64,000 bases of DNA from Valencia hispanica. Lineage: Eukaryota > Chordata > Actinopteri > Cyprinodontiformes > Valenciidae. The notes beneath the pieces were generated by a model, which had not been told where the DNA came from, did not search any database, and saw only the letters and a list, made by a program, of their open reading frames with translations. Both the position numbers and the translations under genes were made by a program. The stretch spans positions 33,694,318-33,758,317 of the forward strand of contig OY747716.1 of the NCBI GenBank assembly GCA_963556495.2, in the 5' to 3' direction. This document shows positions 36,645 through 48,098 of the stretch, piece by piece. Numbering within the stretch: position 1 is the stretch's first letter; the number at the start of each line of letters is the position of its first letter.

Positions 36645-37148
36645 ATGCTGACAAGCACTCCATCACAGAAACACACCCTTTCTGAGACCAGCACCTCCAC
36701 CATCTCGCCAGAGAAAAGCTATGGCGATGTCCTGGACTCAATAGATAAGAAGCTAGCCAGCCTAGACACCTGTCTGGCCCTGGTTGAGGTTCTCAACAAA
36801 GAATTTCAAGCTCTAAGGGAATCCCTGGAGTTCAGCCAACAACAGGTAGCATTGCTCACGGCAGAAAACCAAACGCTGAGAGACAGTGTAAAGAAACTCA
36901 CAGAGGGAATGACGCAGCTGTCTGGAGAAAGTAAGAGGATGAAAGAAACTATCTTGGATATACAGGCCAGGGGAATGCGGGACAATCTTGTTTTTTCCGG
37001 GATCCCAGAACAGGCTGAGGAAGACGCTGAATCCACCGTCCAAGATTTTCTCCAACGTCAGTTGAAACTCCCAAGCGACATGGTAAAAAACATAACTTTT
37101 CACCACGTCCACTGGCTTGGAGGTAAGAAGCCCAACAACATCATCTAG
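36645..37148 (+). pseudogene. L1 ORF1 protein, coiled coil plus start of RRM
   Basis: The ATG at 36645 is the first in frame. The product opens MLTSTPSQKHTLSETST and has a coiled coil with leucine/charged heptads (SIDKKLASLDTCLALVEVLN, ESLEFSQQQVALLTAENQ), then IQARGMRDNLVFSGIPEQAE, the conserved entry to the ORF1 RNA-binding domain. It ends [13 protein letters not shown] followed by TAG at the deletion junction. In L1 this protein binds LINE RNA as a trimer. The C-terminal part of the domain is lost. No frameshift before the junction. Confidence 0.75.
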
Positions 37149-38724
37149 GTTTTATCTTCAGAGCGGTACCAGGCAGGGATGTCCTCTCTCTCCATCCCTG
37201 TTTGCTATTTTTATTGAACCACTAGCTGTGGCAATCAGGCAAACTCACAATATTAAAGGCATAAAATGCAATAACATAGAACATAAAATCAGTCTTTATG
37301 CAGATGATGTATTACTTTATCTCCAGCATTCACAAACCTCTTTCTCTCAGGTAATTGGGTTGATAAACTCTTACTCAAAAGTTTCAGATTATTCTATAAA
37401 TTGGTTAAAATCTACAGTTCTTTCAATCAATTGTTCTGTCCAGAATCCAACAAATACACAACTGCAGTCGGGGAATATTACTTATTTAGGTATCAATGTC
37501 TCACCAAGACTGGCAGATTTAATAAAGCTAAACTACATCCCACTTTTAAAAAAGGTGGAAGATGATCTTGCTAGATGGAAATCCCTACCCATATCACTTA
37601 TGGGAAGGGTTGCTTCAATAAAAATGATGGTTTTGCCCAGAATCAACTACTTATTCTCAATTATCCCAAGTAAACCATCACTGGATTGGTTTAGATCTCT
37701 GGACTCCTCTGTCTCGAAATTTCTTTGGAAAGATAAACCCCCACGTATCAGCTTAGAAACACTGCAGAAGACCAAAGAAAAAGGAGGTCTAGATCTACCA
37801 AACTTCCATCATTATTTCTTAGCCATCAGGCTCCAATACATCTCAAGATGGTTAAAACATAGCTACCAAGATGAGTCTTGGATAGACGTAGAACAGACAC
37901 TATGCAAAAAAATAAAACTTTCAAACCTACCATTTATTAGCTCAAATATAAAACAACATGAACGCTTTAAAATCATAAATATCAGCTCCTCTCTGAAAGC
38001 ATGGTGGGAGTTTCTAAAAATGAGTCCACAATAATCCCATGCAGACGTACACCCTTCTGGAATAACCCCGACATCTAGCAAAAAAAAAGTTTATGATAAG
38101 TTTTCCAGACTGGAGGTGTAATGGAATTGAATACCTGGAACACATATTTGAAGGAACATACTGTATCCCATTTAATACATTAATTACACAATATGGAATT
38201 GATAAAAACTAATTCTTGGAATATCAACAAATTAAATCTATTATTAAAGGTAAATTTAGGGTCAATACAGTTGAATTACAAATTCCAGCAAGAGTTTTCG
38301 ATTTTCTTAATCTCAACCCACCCCCCCAAATTGCTGTCTAAAATATACCAATCCTTATCTACATTAGATGAATTAATAGCCATCCCAATTTCAAAATGGG
38401 AGGTGATTTATCAGTCAGCTTTGACCAAGACGTCTGGTCTCAGATATGTTTAAGAACCTTTGAAATAACAAAAATCCTAATTTGCAATTAATACAATACA
38501 AAATCCTTCATAGAGTACACTATACAGGTCAGCGGATGTTTAGGATGGGTTTTACGTCGTCTAATACCTGCTTACAATGCACAAGCAATATACCGGATAC
38601 TTATATTCATACGCTTTGGTTCTGTCCACCTGTTAAGAAATTTTGGTGCCAGATATGTGAGGACTTATCAAAGTGTCTGAAATGTAACATTCCACCATCT
38701 CCCTCAGTGTCTTTTGTGTTATGA
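37142..38724 (+). pseudogene. L1 ORF2, reverse-transcriptase second half and C-terminus
   Basis: The frame enters at [20 protein letters not shown] immediately after the ORF1 stop and contains [11 protein letters not shown], the catalytic YADD (about 37300), then [30 protein letters not shown] and [14 protein letters not shown]. It stays open for about 300 codons to 38034. After stops, 38482-38724 resumes with ILHRVHYTGQRMFRMGFTSS, TCLQCTSNIPDTYIHTLWFC and VKKFW, the Cys-x2-Cys/His/Cys region typical of L1 C-termini. The first half of the RT and the endonuclease are missing. Confidence 0.8.
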
Positions 38725-40620
38725 TAGTAGAGCAAATGTCAGGGTGGGTTTAGTACTCCTTCTGGGATGGGGCTGCGGGACTGCCTTGGGGTCCGTGGGG
38801 CTTGGTGTTGCTGTGGCCGTGGGCCCCGGGTTGAACGTGCCATGGCCTCCCTCCCCTGGTGGATCCCGGTGAACAGCGGTGCCTATTGGGGTCAGTGGGG
38901 GAGCTGGCTCCCTGGGAAGACATTTTGTCTCCCAGTCCTTCACTCCCCATCCTCGAACACCTCTGTCCACCCGCTCCATCACTTTACCACTCATACAGTG
39001 TCTTGCGGCATGGGCACATCACTGGGGTGTGAGGAAGGGTTTCCATCCTCGCTATCCCGTGGCGGCCTGGGTCCCAATTTTAATATACAACTTAGACACT
39101 CCAGCTTATAACATTTTCATGAAACACACATGTAGGGACTTTGGGGTGGGCACACTTTTCGGCATCCAGAGGGGGAGCTGTTCAATCAGCTTCACCTTCC
39201 CCACATCCCACCCCTCTGTTTAAAATGCACATTATAACAACACGCACTGGTCCGGGCACTGGTTGCTCTACTGGAGCATCGGTACCTGGACCTGGGAGTA
39301 TAAAGTGTGTATGGGGTGTGTGAGTGAGGGTACAGCATCATTTCTTGGGTGTCTTGGTGAGTCAGTGAGAATGTATGTGTTTAAGAGGGAGGGAATGTAT
39401 GACTGTGTCTGTAGGTCTTTGTCTACCTGTCAGGTTGGGTCTCGGGCTGCCCTCTCGCCTGGTGCACCTCAGGCCTTACATTTAATTGGGGGCCTATTTC
39501 CCCTCCATCATTCCCTGCCAGTGACGGATGCCCCTGCCCACTGGTGCGTCGATGGTCAATCTGGTTCAGACCTAGTGCGTGCCTGGCCGGGCCTCGGGGG
39601 ACCGGTGTGTCGGTAGGCTGATGCGCTGGGCCGATGTCTTCCCATGGTTGGTTGGGGCACCTCTTTTAGGGGTGCCAGGTTTGGGATTGGTGGGTGATGC
39701 CTGTTCGGTGGCTCGGCAGGATACGGATCCAGCGTCTCTGCTCGTTCGATCACCTGTTCTGTGTGCACCGTGCTTGGTCAGTTCATTGGCGGGTTGGACC
39801 GGCCCTATCCTTTGTTGGATGCCTGGTCTCTGTACTCTGCATTGTGCGGGATCAGGACTCGGGAGCTGGTACAACTTGGTGTCAAGGTGCTGGCTGAGCT
39901 TGGCCTTGGGATGCCGTCCATCCGCTGCGGCTATCAGTGGGGCGCCCCGACGTGGGGCAGGGGTGGGGCGCTGGGATGTTGGCGGTGAGGATTGGCCTAG
40001 GGTGGGGGCCGACGAGGGGCCCCCGCCACCTCAGGGGGCGCGGCCAGCCGCCGACAGTGGCGGCGGCCCCTCGTCGACCGGTCCCTTGTCGGGTCCCTCC
40101 TGGGGGGTGGGGCGCCCCCGATTGATGCCTGCTCACACCAGCTATCGAACACTCTTATGGAGAAACCTATGCGACAGCATGCTCACACATACCCATAGGT
40201 GTGGGGTCTCTGGTGTTTACAGACATATTCTTGGGCTGAGGTTATCATTACTAGATCTTGATTAATCGGTACCATGAGTTTTTCTGTGACATTGTTGTTG
40301 TATTTTTTTATCCATTTTTGTGTGCTGTGGTTGTGTAGTTCTTAGTTCACAATGTTTGGTTTGTTTTGTCGATGTTCCTTTTTCGTGTTTTATTTTGTTT
40401 TTTCCCCTCTCTCTGCCGTCCTGTGGGTATGGAGGCAGACTTCAATGTTTTCCTGTGTTTTCTTTGTTCCCTTTCCTCTCTTGTATTTTCAACTCACCCT
40501 CTCTCATGACTTTTTGTTTCCTACCTCTCTTCTTCATGTTCCTTCTTTCTTCCCCTTAATTTTCCATCTCCGTGTCCATAACATCAGGAAATAAAACCCC
40601 CAGCAATTCATAATAAAGAT
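38725..40620 (+). other. L1 3' region, GC-rich with strong hairpin
   Basis: Unusually GC-rich for this window, with many ggggtggggc-type G-runs at 39940-40130. cgacgaggggcc (40010-40021) pairs with ggcccctcgtcg (40065-40076) as a 12-bp stem. It then becomes T-rich and ends near aacatcaggaaataaaaccc. Long open frames on both strands here (up to 228 codons) are a by-product of GC content. I infer that it is the 3' UTR of the L1, as it directly follows the ORF2 end. Confidence 0.6.
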
Positions 40621-41034
40621 TTTTCACACATATATCAAGTGGAGTACTATAGCAAAAGCTGTAGTGCTCCGCTTGTGAAAGTAAATCTGTTGGGCTTCTA
40701 CTTGGTACTCAGACACCAATTCTGAGCTCCATGCTGCCAAACAGGACACGTAAAAAAAAAAATATATAAATTCAGTATAGTTCTGACAACAGTGTGTACA
40801 ATAATATTATCTGACCAATCACAGACGTGCACTCTCCATGGCATTTGACGGATATTTACAAAATTGGGCCTGACTCTATTCGTCCTTCCAAGCCTGCTGC
40901 ACAGCATTTGCGTCCGGACAGTGTTGATTCGTGTCTCCGTGCCCCTCAGAGAGGGTGTTCACCCAGGGAACGAAACAGGCTAGGACCGCCCCTGACCCTG
41001 AGTTAAATTTCCCAGCAGGATCTTCTTGCAAGAG
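40621..41034. other. unassigned; possible hAT right terminus near 40993
   Basis: ggctaggaccgcccctg at 40979-40995 is the inverted form of the caggggcgg-type hAT end seen at 42008. No left end of that element was found. Confidence 0.3.
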
Positions 41035-41182
41035 GTTTGCCTGTTCTTCCGCTGCATGTGTGTGTTCTCACCAGGTACTCCAGCTTCCTTCCACAACTCA
41101 TAAATATACATGTTGGGCTGATTTCCCACTTCAGATTGCCCTCTGGTGTGAGTGTGTGTTTGTTGTCTATCCTGTGTGTCTC
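41035..41182 (+). mobile_element. SINE body fragment
   Basis: ttctcaccaggtactccagc, ttccttccacaactcataaa and gtgtgtttgttgtctatcct correspond to the middle and late body of the tRNA-derived SINE. The head and tail are missing. Confidence 0.5.
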
Positions 41183-41183
41183 T

Positions 41184-41759
41184 ATTGGGCCAATTCCACT
41201 ATCGGAACTTCCGGGTACCTTTCCTAGACCTTCACGGTATGCGCGGGTCTTCAGTTCAAGGGGCCAGCCCGAATGGACCACTTTCCGTGCCATTTCAGGA
41301 ACCAAACAAATACCTGCCTTGGGGTATGGACTCGGAAATGGCCGGTAGAGTTGGGGGACTTGTGGTTAACTCATGCTGATTGGTTGTAACTCAGTGGGAA
41401 ATTATATTAGCAGTCTTCGCCAAACAATCAGCATTTGTAAAATTGGAAGAGTTCTTAGTGACGCAGAATGAAAGGATACAAAGATTCACCATAATAAAAG
41501 TTCACAAGGCCAGCCCGAATTGACCACTTTCCAGGCCATTTCAGGAACCAAATGAGCACACGGTATTCTCTGCTACTGTGGGTGCCTTTCATGATGCCAA
41601 TCACTGCCGGAAAGGTCGCTATTTGCTGACATCTTAGCAAATTCCTTGAAGGGCCAACTTTGTAGGCACAAAAGCTGAGAGGACCGGCAAACTGATTTAG
41701 CCTGTTAGATGGAGGTCTGGTAAAAGTACCCTGAAGCTCCGATAGTGGAAACGTACCTA
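41184..41759. mobile_element. MITE family X, copy 2 with internal duplication
   Basis: The ends ttccactatcggaacttcc and (inverted) tttccactatcggagcttc form the terminal repeat shared with 50493-51033. Inner blocks (tgattggttgtaactcagtg, atttcaggaaccaaacaaa) also match that copy. A block of about 45 bp beginning ggccagcccgaat occurs twice, at 41262-41307 and 41508-41553. No coding capacity. Confidence 0.7.
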
Positions 41760-42007
41760 TTGAGAAGGGTTGCTGATCATTGCGGAGGGTATTGATTTTT
41801 TTTTTTTTTTTCGAAAATTTTGAGCAAGTAATTCATTGGCTGATTATAATTTTTGTAGTAGTAAAACAATTGTTGAAATTGAAAACAAATGTTTGTAATT
41901 GAATCTATATCTATATTTATCTTCTGTGCAGAATCATACTTAATTTTCCTCCAGTTTTGGGGTCTTATTAGGGTTAAAGCTTGAAAACTCCTTGGCTATG
42001 AAAACCT
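41760..42007. other. unassigned; T16-type run near 41797
   Basis: Poly-T run and AT-rich DNA; no family. Confidence 0.3.
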
Positions 42008-42537
42008 CAGGGGCGGTTCTGGGAGTGGGGGGGGGGGGGGTGTCCAGGGTGAGCCAGTGCCACCCTGGGAGCAAGTGCCAAGTCTGAGAGCCACCCACCA
42101 AGTCCCCCATGTTGAGGGTAGTGCATCAGGCTTTAAAAAGTGCAAAAAAAAAATTTGGTGATTTCGTCTAATGCAGGATGTGGAAACAAAGGGTTGTTAA
42201 ATGTTCTACTGCAATTTAAGAATGGGTTTTTTATTGTTTTGTCAAAAATGTATTTGGCATGTAAATGCATTTATCTGAAGCTGAAAAGAGATGCTGAGAC
42301 ATACTGTTTCATGTTGTCAGTGAAAGAAATAAGAGATCAGAGTATTTTTTGCAAAATAGTTCTCTAGCATCTAAAGCAACAGTAACTGACTTACTGTTAT
42401 ATTGCTGTAATTATACACTAAATTTTGAAATACTTAGGCAATGTTTGTAGTGTTATTTTCTTATGAATGTGGCTCTCTAACAGAGCAGCTGGCCTCAGCC
42501 TGACCCCCCGTAAAATGTTGCTCTAGATACGCCACTG
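42008..42537. mobile_element. hAT-like non-autonomous element
   Basis: Begins caggggcggttctggga and ends ctctagatacgccactg, an imperfect inverted repeat (caggggcggttct versus cagtggcgtatct) of the form seen in many hAT elements. It contains a G13 run at 42030-42042. No transposase and no clear 8-bp duplication. Confidence 0.55.
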
Positions 42538-42677
42538 CTCATCTATGGGTTAATAAATTTTCTCAAATCATATACATTTGTTCCAAATATCTTTTTTGAA
42601 ACTTTCTTGGTTACCAGCGAACTAAAACTTTACTTGACTTATTTACATAAACAATTAGTGTGCATATATGTTTAAAT

Positions 42678-43530
42678 TATTAACGCATGGACAAAATGAC
42701 CCACCCTGTTTATCCCACAATTCAACCCGTGTTGCATTCAGTGCTCGTCACGTAAACAGCATGCAACTGTGAACGTCTCTTTTCAGTTGCAGGCCATATA
42801 GAAGGATTACTAGTCTACGTCAGTCCCTGCTCTACTGAGCGTGTCGTCTGCAGAAAGAGACACAGTCATGTCTTGTTGGGATGTTGGTTGCAAAAATCGC
42901 TTTGATAAAAACAACAAAACGTGCAAATTCTATAGAATTCTATCAACTCACACCCCTTTCAAGGCAAACAAAAGGGGTCTTTGGTTGCAAGCTATCAGAA
43001 GAAGCAATTGGAACGAGCAGATGATTAAAATGCAAAAATCTGCAGCGATCACTTCATATCAAGTATATAATTTCAAGCCTCCTTGGCTTACAAACCAGCT
43101 GACATCGCTAACCAATGTTGAAACTGTAAGATAACCGCAAATAATAACCGTGGGAACCGGAGCAAAGGGGCGGTGTCACATCAGTTGCACGCCCATCCGG
43201 TGAATTGATAAACCAATAATCCCACAATATTTCAGAAGAAATGGTCAGCTTTACTTTAGGAAACTGTAAACCAGTTAGTTTGCCTTAGTAACTGTCTAAA
43301 AGATGAATAGGTTAAAAAGGACACGTGTAAATGTAATTCAAAACTAAAGTTCCCATGCATCTCTCCTGTATTTCCAATTTTTAAAAAGAGCAACATCTGG
43401 GTTATTTACACCAAAAATTTTTGTTTTTCAGTCGCCTTTAGGAATGTTGATTAATCGTGAATAATCATAATTAATTCACAGATACCCTGTGATTAATTAG
43501 ATTACAATTTTTAATAGTTTGACAGCCCTA
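42678..43530 (+). mobile_element. THAP-family (P-like) transposon with perfect 8-bp duplication
   Basis: gtttaaat occurs at 42670-42677 and 43531-43538, immediately outside the element: a perfect 8-bp target duplication. The right end is tttgacagcccta as in 21988-22770. At the left only a ta remains of the outer terminal repeat, followed by ttaacgcatgg, so a small deletion removed the left end after insertion. The interior carries a THAP-domain exon absent from the 21988 copy. A THAP domain together with an 8-bp duplication points to the P-element superfamily. Confidence 0.8.
42868..43066 (+). pseudogene. THAP domain of a P-like transposase
   Basis: The ATG at 42868 gives MSCWDVGCKNRFDKNNKTCK, with C-x4-C, then YRILSTHTPFKANKRGLWLQ and AIRRSNWNEQMIK. 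A one-base shift near 43028 restores NAKICSDHFISS, the C-x2-H half of the finger. The spacing, the conserved Pro and Trp, and the CSxHF motif are those of a THAP DNA-binding domain, which binds the transposon ends in P elements. The frameshift and the loss of downstream catalytic sequence make it a relic. Confidence 0.8.
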
Positions 43531-43538
43531 GTTTAAAT

Positions 43539-44400
43539 GTTTCAACAAACTGATTTGGCTTCTTGTGTGAATGCAAATCCCAAATATTTGTTGACAGTCA
43601 ACCTAATATTGGATGCAAATGAGGGCATTGTTTGGCCATTTGAGGTCATTTGGGCAGAAGAGGTAAGAGTAAGGTATTCTTTTGAGAGGAAGATTTCCTC
43701 CCAAGCATCTTGACATTTGTATGTTTTTAATGCAGGTGTAAACTAGTACTTTGTAATTAGGTTATACTAGGACAAAATGTTCTTAAGCTGCAAAAAAGAA
43801 AAATAGAACACTGTTATGTGAGATATACATTTTTATAGTAACAACTTGCTTAATGTGATCTAATATTTAACTATCTTGTGCATATTGGTATTACAGCTAT
43901 TGTAGGTGCTACCAAACAAGGCCAAGGCATTTGTTGGATAAAAATGTAAATAAATTAAATTTTAAAAATGGCAAGTGAAAATGTAATGTACACATCATGT
44001 GCGGAAAAAAAATCTGCCATCACACTATTTACCTTGCATTTCAATAATGAGAAATGTGCACGCATTACTGCTGCATCTGTTAAGTAATTTATTCACCAGC
44101 TAAATTAGGCTGTAATAGACTTTTTCGCACATGTTGAAAAATTCCACGAGCAGATCTGTTACAGTCATGACCCAAAAGTAACATTATTCAATCGTGTGCT
44201 ATGTGGTGCATACACTTGCTCTGCCCGAATTAAGATCACTCGCCTCGGCATGCTCACTGCCTGGAGCAGCTCCAACCGATGGTTGCCCATCCACTTTTTG
44301 AGTAATTGAGATAATATTCATAGAGCATTGGAGTTTCATCTTTTTTCATGCTTCTTAACAACGTTCTAACTTAGTATAGCTATAAATATTTTGTGGAGAT
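43539..44400. other. unassigned
   Basis: AT-rich with no recognised coding or repeat feature. Confidence 0.3.
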
Positions 44401-44427
44401 AAAAAAAAAAAAAAAAAAAAAAAAAAA
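44401..44427. repeat. A27 homopolymer
   Basis: 27 consecutive A. It could be a retrotransposon tail, but no LINE or SINE body precedes it. Confidence 0.85.
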
Positions 44428-44469
44428 TTCAGTGGTTCTGTCTCATCTACCTAAAAACCTCAGCCAATA

Positions 44470-44880
44470 CCATGGCTCGGTCCGAAACCAATGATTGGAC
44501 CATCCGGTTGTCTGTCTCACCAGACGAGCACTTCCGCATTTACATGGCTCCTCCACTCATTACACGCTCCAGCATTTTGCAACAGAACATCACTGGTGTG
44601 AGAGGTTCTCCGGTCAATGTCAGAGAAGGAGAAAGACCAGGCTGCTACCACTTCAACTTTAGAACTAACTACCAGAGTCCCAAAAAGAAAAAAACATTTG
44701 AAGTTGGGGAAAACCATAAACGCTTCAGCCATATTACTTCACGAAAACTGCGACTGGTGTTTTGCGGTCTCTCGTTTACTGTGGCAATGCATGTTCCCAT
44801 ATCAGGGAGAAGTGGCCTAGGGATGATGGCCAACAGGAGGGGTGAGAGTCTTTGAGTGTTAAAGTTGTGAAGCTAACTTG
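44470..44880 (+). repeat. unnamed dispersed repeat, copy A
   Basis: The block ccaaaaagaaaaaaacattt, cagccatattacttcacgaa, aactgcgactggtgtt, tctctcgtttac and tggcctagggatg is repeated in the same orientation at 46605-46800. The 127-codon open frame over this copy is not conserved in copy B, so it is probably not coding. I cannot assign a family. Confidence 0.55.
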
Positions 44881-46309
44881 TTTTGTAGATTTGGTATAGC
44901 AGCTTTAACATAAAAAAGAAATCAAATGAGATGCTGATTTTAATGCAAAGTAATTTACTCCATCCTCACCTACTTAAACACTGTGAAATGTACGCATTTC
45001 ATCCGAATACACAAAACAGATCAAAAAGAAACACATGGAGTTTGTAGACATGAAAGGAGTCTATTTCACAAAATGTGCTTGATTTCCACATGTTTAGACT
45101 TAGGTGATACTTGCCTTTTACTACACTAACATACAACAGGAACCATTGTAGCAGCTTTATGCATAAATTATAATATTCATGGGAAATTGGGATAAATGTA
45201 ATTACTAATGCTTTTAAATCTTGAGCAGGTTTAGCTTATTATTTAAATTAAGTTAAAAAAAAATTAAATCAAGACTAAACAAAGTATAGCTTTGGGCAAT
45301 CTCAGGAGATAATTTTCAAAATTGCAAGTCTTCTCTTTCCTCTGTCTCACCATGCAGGCTCACATCTCATTTAGACAACCCACTCTCTCATTACTGCCTT
45401 TTTCATGCACATCATGTGAACAGGTTAAACAGTAGTTGTACTAAGGTGAGCTGAAATTTCTTTAAAACTAAGTTCTATAATATCATGGGTTTTTATTATT
45501 ATTTTGAGTTTTTGATTATGAAATGCTTGTGAATCATTGCTTTAAATATGCAACAGCATAAATCAAATTATACTTTTTCAAAGTAGAAATACAAAAGGGA
45601 AATTTAGCTTACAGAGTTACATTTTTATGCTTCTGGCTTCCATTTATTGGGGCGGTATTAGCAGTACATAGTGGTGTCTTTCCTGCAGGATCCTGGGAAT
45701 GTAATTTGCATTTTGCTTGTGTATTCTGTATATCCACCACCTGCAGTGGATGGCAAACCAAGGAACCTAAAGGATGATAATCTCCTTGGAATTCCTCTGC
45801 ATTTTCTTATATGGATGAGAGGAGGGCTGGACAGTGGGGTTGAAAGGTCAACGGGACCAGTTTGCTGAGACCCATCTGTCGGCCCCTGCTCTGTTTACGC
45901 ACCATCTCAGGAGTGAAAGGCAGGCGTCTCAAGAGCTATCCTGTTCTCATAACACCGCAGTGCTTCATGTAGCTGAAGAATCCATAGAGGGAAGCTTGTG
46001 GTGGTCTGTGCACAACGAAGAGCAGCATTCCTCATCCTATTCATCATCTGCTTGACTAATAATAAGCAATAGACTCAAGCTGCTTTTAAGCTTGATGCTG
46101 CATGGGTCAGTCTGAGATTCTCACGGTTATGATAACCTTGATTAAAACATGTCTATTTTATTATCTCAGTATATTTTTACTGAAATGTAAAACAAAATTG
46201 TAAGCTGTAGTTGATATTTTCTGGGTAATTAGACAGGGAATCTGCTGCAGACTCTGCAGTTGCCTGTATGCTTAGCCAGCAGCTCATACTTTTGAAACAA
46301 TTCGTAATA
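44881..46309. other. unassigned
   Basis: AT-rich; a less AT-biased patch at 45700-46060 has open frames without signatures. Confidence 0.3.
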
Positions 46310-46460
46310 GGCCCAAAATTATTCCTACACCTGGCAAATTTTGATTCAAAATTATTTTTTTACAGACAATAATTATTTTTCTAATACAGAATGAGACTGG
46401 AATATCATAACGTAATGAAACATTGTAAAAAGAGTATCAGTATCATTTATATTTCTTTAA
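46310..46460 (+). mobile_element. possible Tc1-like terminus fragment
   Basis: ggcccaaaattattcctaca followed by cctggcaaattttgattcaa resembles the outer end of another Tc1 family (ends with cccaaaattattcata...). No transposase or right end. Confidence 0.4.
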
Positions 46461-46604
46461 CGATTGCATGTCCAAAGTTATTATAGCCTTCTGAATAGTC
46501 ATCGGAAATGCGTTTATCAGCATTAAACCAATCAATCCTTATATATGATTGCTGAGCAGCTTTACATACATGTTGCCACACGTATTTTGAAGATGTATCT
46601 TTTG

Positions 46605-46945
46605 AACAAACTCCCAAAAAGAAAAACACCATTTGAAGTCACGGAAAACAAAAGACGTTTCTGCCATATTACTTCACAAAAACTGGAACTGGTGTTGTGC
46701 GCTCTCTCGTTTACAGGGGGGGGATGGCCTAGGGATGGCAGACTCTTTTGAGTCTTTGAGGTTGGAGAGCCATCTTGTCATCAGCCCATGTCATCAGCCC
46801 ATGAGATAGCACTGTGTAATAGAGGATGAGGTTTGAAACTGTATAACTTTTAAACTTTGAAATAGCTGTTCCCTAAAACCAGCAAAATTTTTGGTCATTA
46901 CAGATGAAAGAATAAAAAGATTTACCCCAATAAAGGTCACGTCAT
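46605..46945 (+). repeat. unnamed dispersed repeat, copy B
   Basis: Matches copy A through tggcctagggatgg, but lacks a segment of about 35 bp present there. At 46905-46945 agatttaccccaataaaggt resembles MITE family X copy 2 (41485), suggesting that copy B and family X share a module. Confidence 0.5.
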
Positions 46946-47829
46946 TTTAAGACGTTTTCATCAAGACGAATCAAATTCATGCGTAAAAAATCCATCTTCA
47001 AACAAGCTGTTTTGCATAATCACAAGATAGAGAAATACATTTTGATTAGAAATCTATAAATATAAAAAATATTGCTAGAAAAAATAGTTTCTTATGTAGA
47101 AATATCTGACTTAATATTTAATTTAAAGCCAAGTCAACTGCTTTACTATTGTGCATTTCTGTGTATTCTACTTTCCTTTCGATCAAAGTAAATCCATTCT
47201 TGTATGAATTCATTCCTTCAAAATGACACACTTCCATCTGGAGGCTTGCCAGCAGTAAAATACTCTAACTAAAAGTTTCATACCTGCCACTTCACTGAAT
47301 CGTTTCATTCACAAAATCTATGATTATGTGTTTTAATAACACCACTCCACTCGATGAGAGAAAAGGATGGCTCAGGGAATATCAAATGTTGATGTATGCA
47401 AAATTAGATGGTTTCCTCACTCAGGTGAAACCATGATACTGTATTTAGACTGCATTTTGCCTTAACTTGTAAAAATTACAGCCTTGGCTATGTGTTTAAG
47501 AGAAGCTGACTAGAGTTGGAAGGCAATGTATGAAGCCCATGACCACATTAAACACTACTTTAACATCTGACTTCAAAGTGGATGGGTAAAAGCACCAGAA
47601 GTAAAAACAATAATTTCACACATAATTATAAATATTAGTTAGGATTTAAACCCATTTTAGATGTGATTTTTACACACTGACCTCATATGATAAGAACACC
47701 GGAAGACAAATGCATTAGGTGAATGCCTGATAACTATTAAATATTAGAAAATTAGTAAATGTTTTGAATGTAACACTTACAATTGACATATATTACATTG
47801 CTTGATAACTAGGATCAATTTGGAATATA
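46946..47829. other. unassigned
   Basis: AT-rich; nothing recognised. Confidence 0.3.
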
Positions 47830-47942
47830 TGTAGTAAACTTGAAATCTGTCTGTATTATTGAATTGAACTGACTTTTTTTTGTAAAGTTGAAACATTTGT
47901 TGTGAATTGGCACTATAAAAGTAAACTCAATTGAATTGAATT
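47830..47942 (+). mobile_element. LINE 3' end with (TTGAA)n tail
   Basis: ttgaactgacttttttttgt, gttgtgaattggcactataa, aagtaaactcaattgaattg. Same subfamily as 35945-36068, also extremely 5'-truncated. Confidence 0.55.
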
Positions 47943-48098
47943 AGTCAAACTGTCTTACTTTGATTTCCTATGTTCACAGAATTTTACGCAGCAACACATT
48001 TTTTACAACCTTACTTTTGCGAAACAGTTCTGTCCATTACAAAGCTCACCTAATTTTATAAGCTAATTTTATACCTTAATATTACCCAATTCAGTTTA

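Larger units (their letters stand above)
36386..40620 (+). mobile_element. L1-like LINE with large internal deletion
   Basis: Order: short 5' UTR (36386-36644), ORF1, then directly the second half of the RT, the C-terminal Cys-containing region, and a 1.9-kb GC-rich 3' region. The endonuclease and first RT half (about 3 kb in a complete element) are absent. The start and end coordinates are estimates. RT motifs and the coiled-coil ORF1 place it in the L1 group rather than L2. Confidence 0.75.

Noticed and set aside
39579..40265. 228-codon open frame in the L1 3' region, with several overlapping frames on both strands
   Set aside because: Open in many frames at once because stop codons are rare in GC-rich DNA; no domain and no similarity to LINE proteins.
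44472..44855. 127-codon frame starting at an ATG
   Set aside because: It lies over a dispersed repeat; the related copy at 46605 does not keep the frame.
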